In this document: positions 43,299-43,969 of the stretch, piece by piece | Position numbering within the stretch: the stretch's first letter is position 1 | Layout: each line of letters begins with the position of its first letter | NCBI GenBank assembly: GCA_022601435.1 | Contig: JAJACQ010000009.1 | Span: forward strand, 1 to 43,969 | Length of the DNA: 43,969 nt | Direction of reading: 5' to 3' | Origin: Chlamydiia bacterium | Lineage (GTDB): Bacteria; Chlamydiota; Chlamydiia; Chlamydiales; 2-12-FULL-49-11 | Translations under genes and position numbers: made by a program | Notes under the pieces: model-generated | What the model was told of the DNA's origin: nothing | Databases searched by the model: none | The model's input: the letters and a program-made list of their open reading frames with translations, nothing else

Positions 43299-43969
43299 AT
43301 GAATGAAATAACAACAAGTAATATAAAAAATTCTATATGTCAAACTAATAGAGAGATAAAAAAACCAACTCGGCCTATATATAGTTTGATTAAAGATAAT
43401 ATCATTAATAAAGAAGGTATTGCAGATGTTGTAGCGCAAGTCTTTGCTTTTATAGGCTATGCTCTTACTATTATTTTGCCTTTAGTCGATTTATTTATTA
43501 CCATTGGCAACCCAAAAGATAATTCAGACTCAGATCAATCATCTGAGAATCAATCATCTGAGAATCAATCATCTGAGAATCAATCATCTGAGAATCAATC
43601 ATCTGAGAATCAATCACCTAAACCAACACCTAAAGCGGACGCAGAAGTAAAGGCTAAAGCGGACGAAGAAGCAAAAGCTAAAGCGGACGCAGAAGCAAAA
43701 GCTAAAGCGGACGCAGAAGCAAAAGCTAAGGCGGACGCAGAAGCAAAAGCTAAAGTGGATGCAGAAGCAAAGGCTAAAGCGGATGCAGAAGCAAAAGCTA
43801 AAGCGGACGCAGAAGCAAAAGCTAAAGCGGATGCAGAAGCAAAAGCTAAAGCGGACGCAGAAGCAAAAGCTAAAGCGGATGCAGAAGTAAAAGCTAAAGC
43901 GGATGCAGAAGTAAAAGCTAAAGCGGATGCAGAAGTAAAAGCTAAAGCGGATGCAGAAGTAAAAGCTAA
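43299..43969 (+). CDS. Inc-like protein, second tandem family, member 2, with long repeats (3' truncated)
   Basis: The frame is open to the window end (223 codons shown, no stop), so the gene is incomplete. The ATG follows GAGAGGT. Residues about 26-65 copy the preceding gene ([11 protein letters not shown], then [22 protein letters not shown]). Five exact SSENQ units follow (residues 81-105), then from residue 112 an octad repeat KADAEAKA with variants [16 protein letters not shown] and KADAEVKA, about 14 units. Alternating Lys and Asp/Glu in an Ala background predicts a long rigid helix like the TolA stalk. A membrane-anchored helical rod facing another compartment is inference. Confidence 0.65.
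   Translation, partial: MNEITTSNIKNSICQTNREIKKPTRPIYSLIKDNIINKEGIADVVAQVFAFIGYALTIILPLVDLFITIGNPKDNSDSDQSSENQSSENQSSENQSSENQSSENQSPKPTPKADAEVKAKADEEAKAKADAEAKAKADAEAKAKADAEAKAKVDAEAKAKADAEAKAKADAEAKAKADAEAKAKADAEAKAKADAEVKAKADAEVKAKADAEVKAKADAEVKA
43539..43613 (+). repeat. 15-base tandem repeat, five exact units
   Basis: TCATCTGAGAATCAA is repeated five times without change, in frame, encoding SSENQ. Perfect identity suggests recent slippage or expansion. Confidence 0.92.
43632..43969 (+). repeat. 24-base tandem repeat, 14 units reaching the window edge
   Basis: Period 24 (AAAGCGGACGCAGAAGCAAA + AGCT), encoding KADAEAKA. Variation is mostly GAC/GAT and GCA/GTA. The array continues past the window end, so the copy number is a minimum. 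Confidence 0.92.

Noticed and set aside
43539-43969. CRISPR array
   Set aside because: The repeats are contiguous, in frame and without unique spacers; they are coding tandem repeats.

Overview
The window looks like chromosomal DNA from a member of the Chlamydiota outside the classical Chlamydiaceae (an environmental, Simkania- or Parachlamydia-like lineage). It is AT-rich. It carries blocks whose order I recall from Chlamydia trachomatis: ftsK next to yycJ; serS near a P-type metal ATPase; hrcA-grpE-dnaK; and a run holding an ATP/ADP translocase, a small conserved gene, the ytgABCD metal transporter with a YtgC-DtxR fusion, dxr and rseP. Between these blocks lie accessory genes and repeats that are not typical of Chlamydiaceae.

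Layout. 1-9.8 kb: a small hydrophobic ORF, tRNA-His with a consensus promoter, an exported FkbM-type methyltransferase, ftsK (-), yycJ, two membrane-anchored alpha/beta-hydrolase paralogues, a UPF0158 protein (-) and serS. 9.9-14.6 kb: a VIT1/CCC1-like metal transporter, three small proteins with a shared bilobed hydrophobic block (Inc-like), and a P1B-4-type metal ATPase whose last codons lie in a repeat. 15-20 kb: a large NAD-type glutamate dehydrogenase, a Ser/Thr-rich putative effector and two small minus-strand genes. 20-23.8 kb: the hrcA-grpE-dnaK operon with promoter, HrcA half-site and terminator. 23.8-25.7 kb: repeat-rich DNA around one orphan ORF. 25.7-33.1 kb (-): a five-gene operon coding for a pilin-like protein, PapD-like chaperone, PapC-like usher, tip-like protein and a filamentous-haemagglutinin-type exoprotein. 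33.2-40 kb (-): ytgABCD-dxr-rseP. 40-42.4 kb: a small conserved gene and the nucleotide transporter. 42.5 kb to the end: two tandem paralogues of a second Inc-like family, the last running off the window in an Ala/Lys/Asp/Glu octad repeat.

The most striking system is the chaperone-usher operon at 25.7-33.1 kb. Its order (subunit, chaperone, usher, tip) is that of archaic Csu-type pili, and it ends in a two-partner-secretion-type haemagglutinin gene with no TpsB transporter in the window. It has its own promoter behind rseP. The second is a set of structured intergenic repeats. One is a double-hairpin family with five copies; three of these are linked to a third hairpin and an AT-rich box. The other is a GTAC-loop hairpin family with three copies. 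In both, stem sequences change while base pairing is kept, which points to selection on structure.

Metal handling recurs: a Fe/Mn-type CCC1 protein, a P1B-4 ATPase (Co/Fe/Zn efflux class) and the Ytg importer with its fused DtxR-like repressor all lie here. All calls come from reading the sequence; no database search was run.
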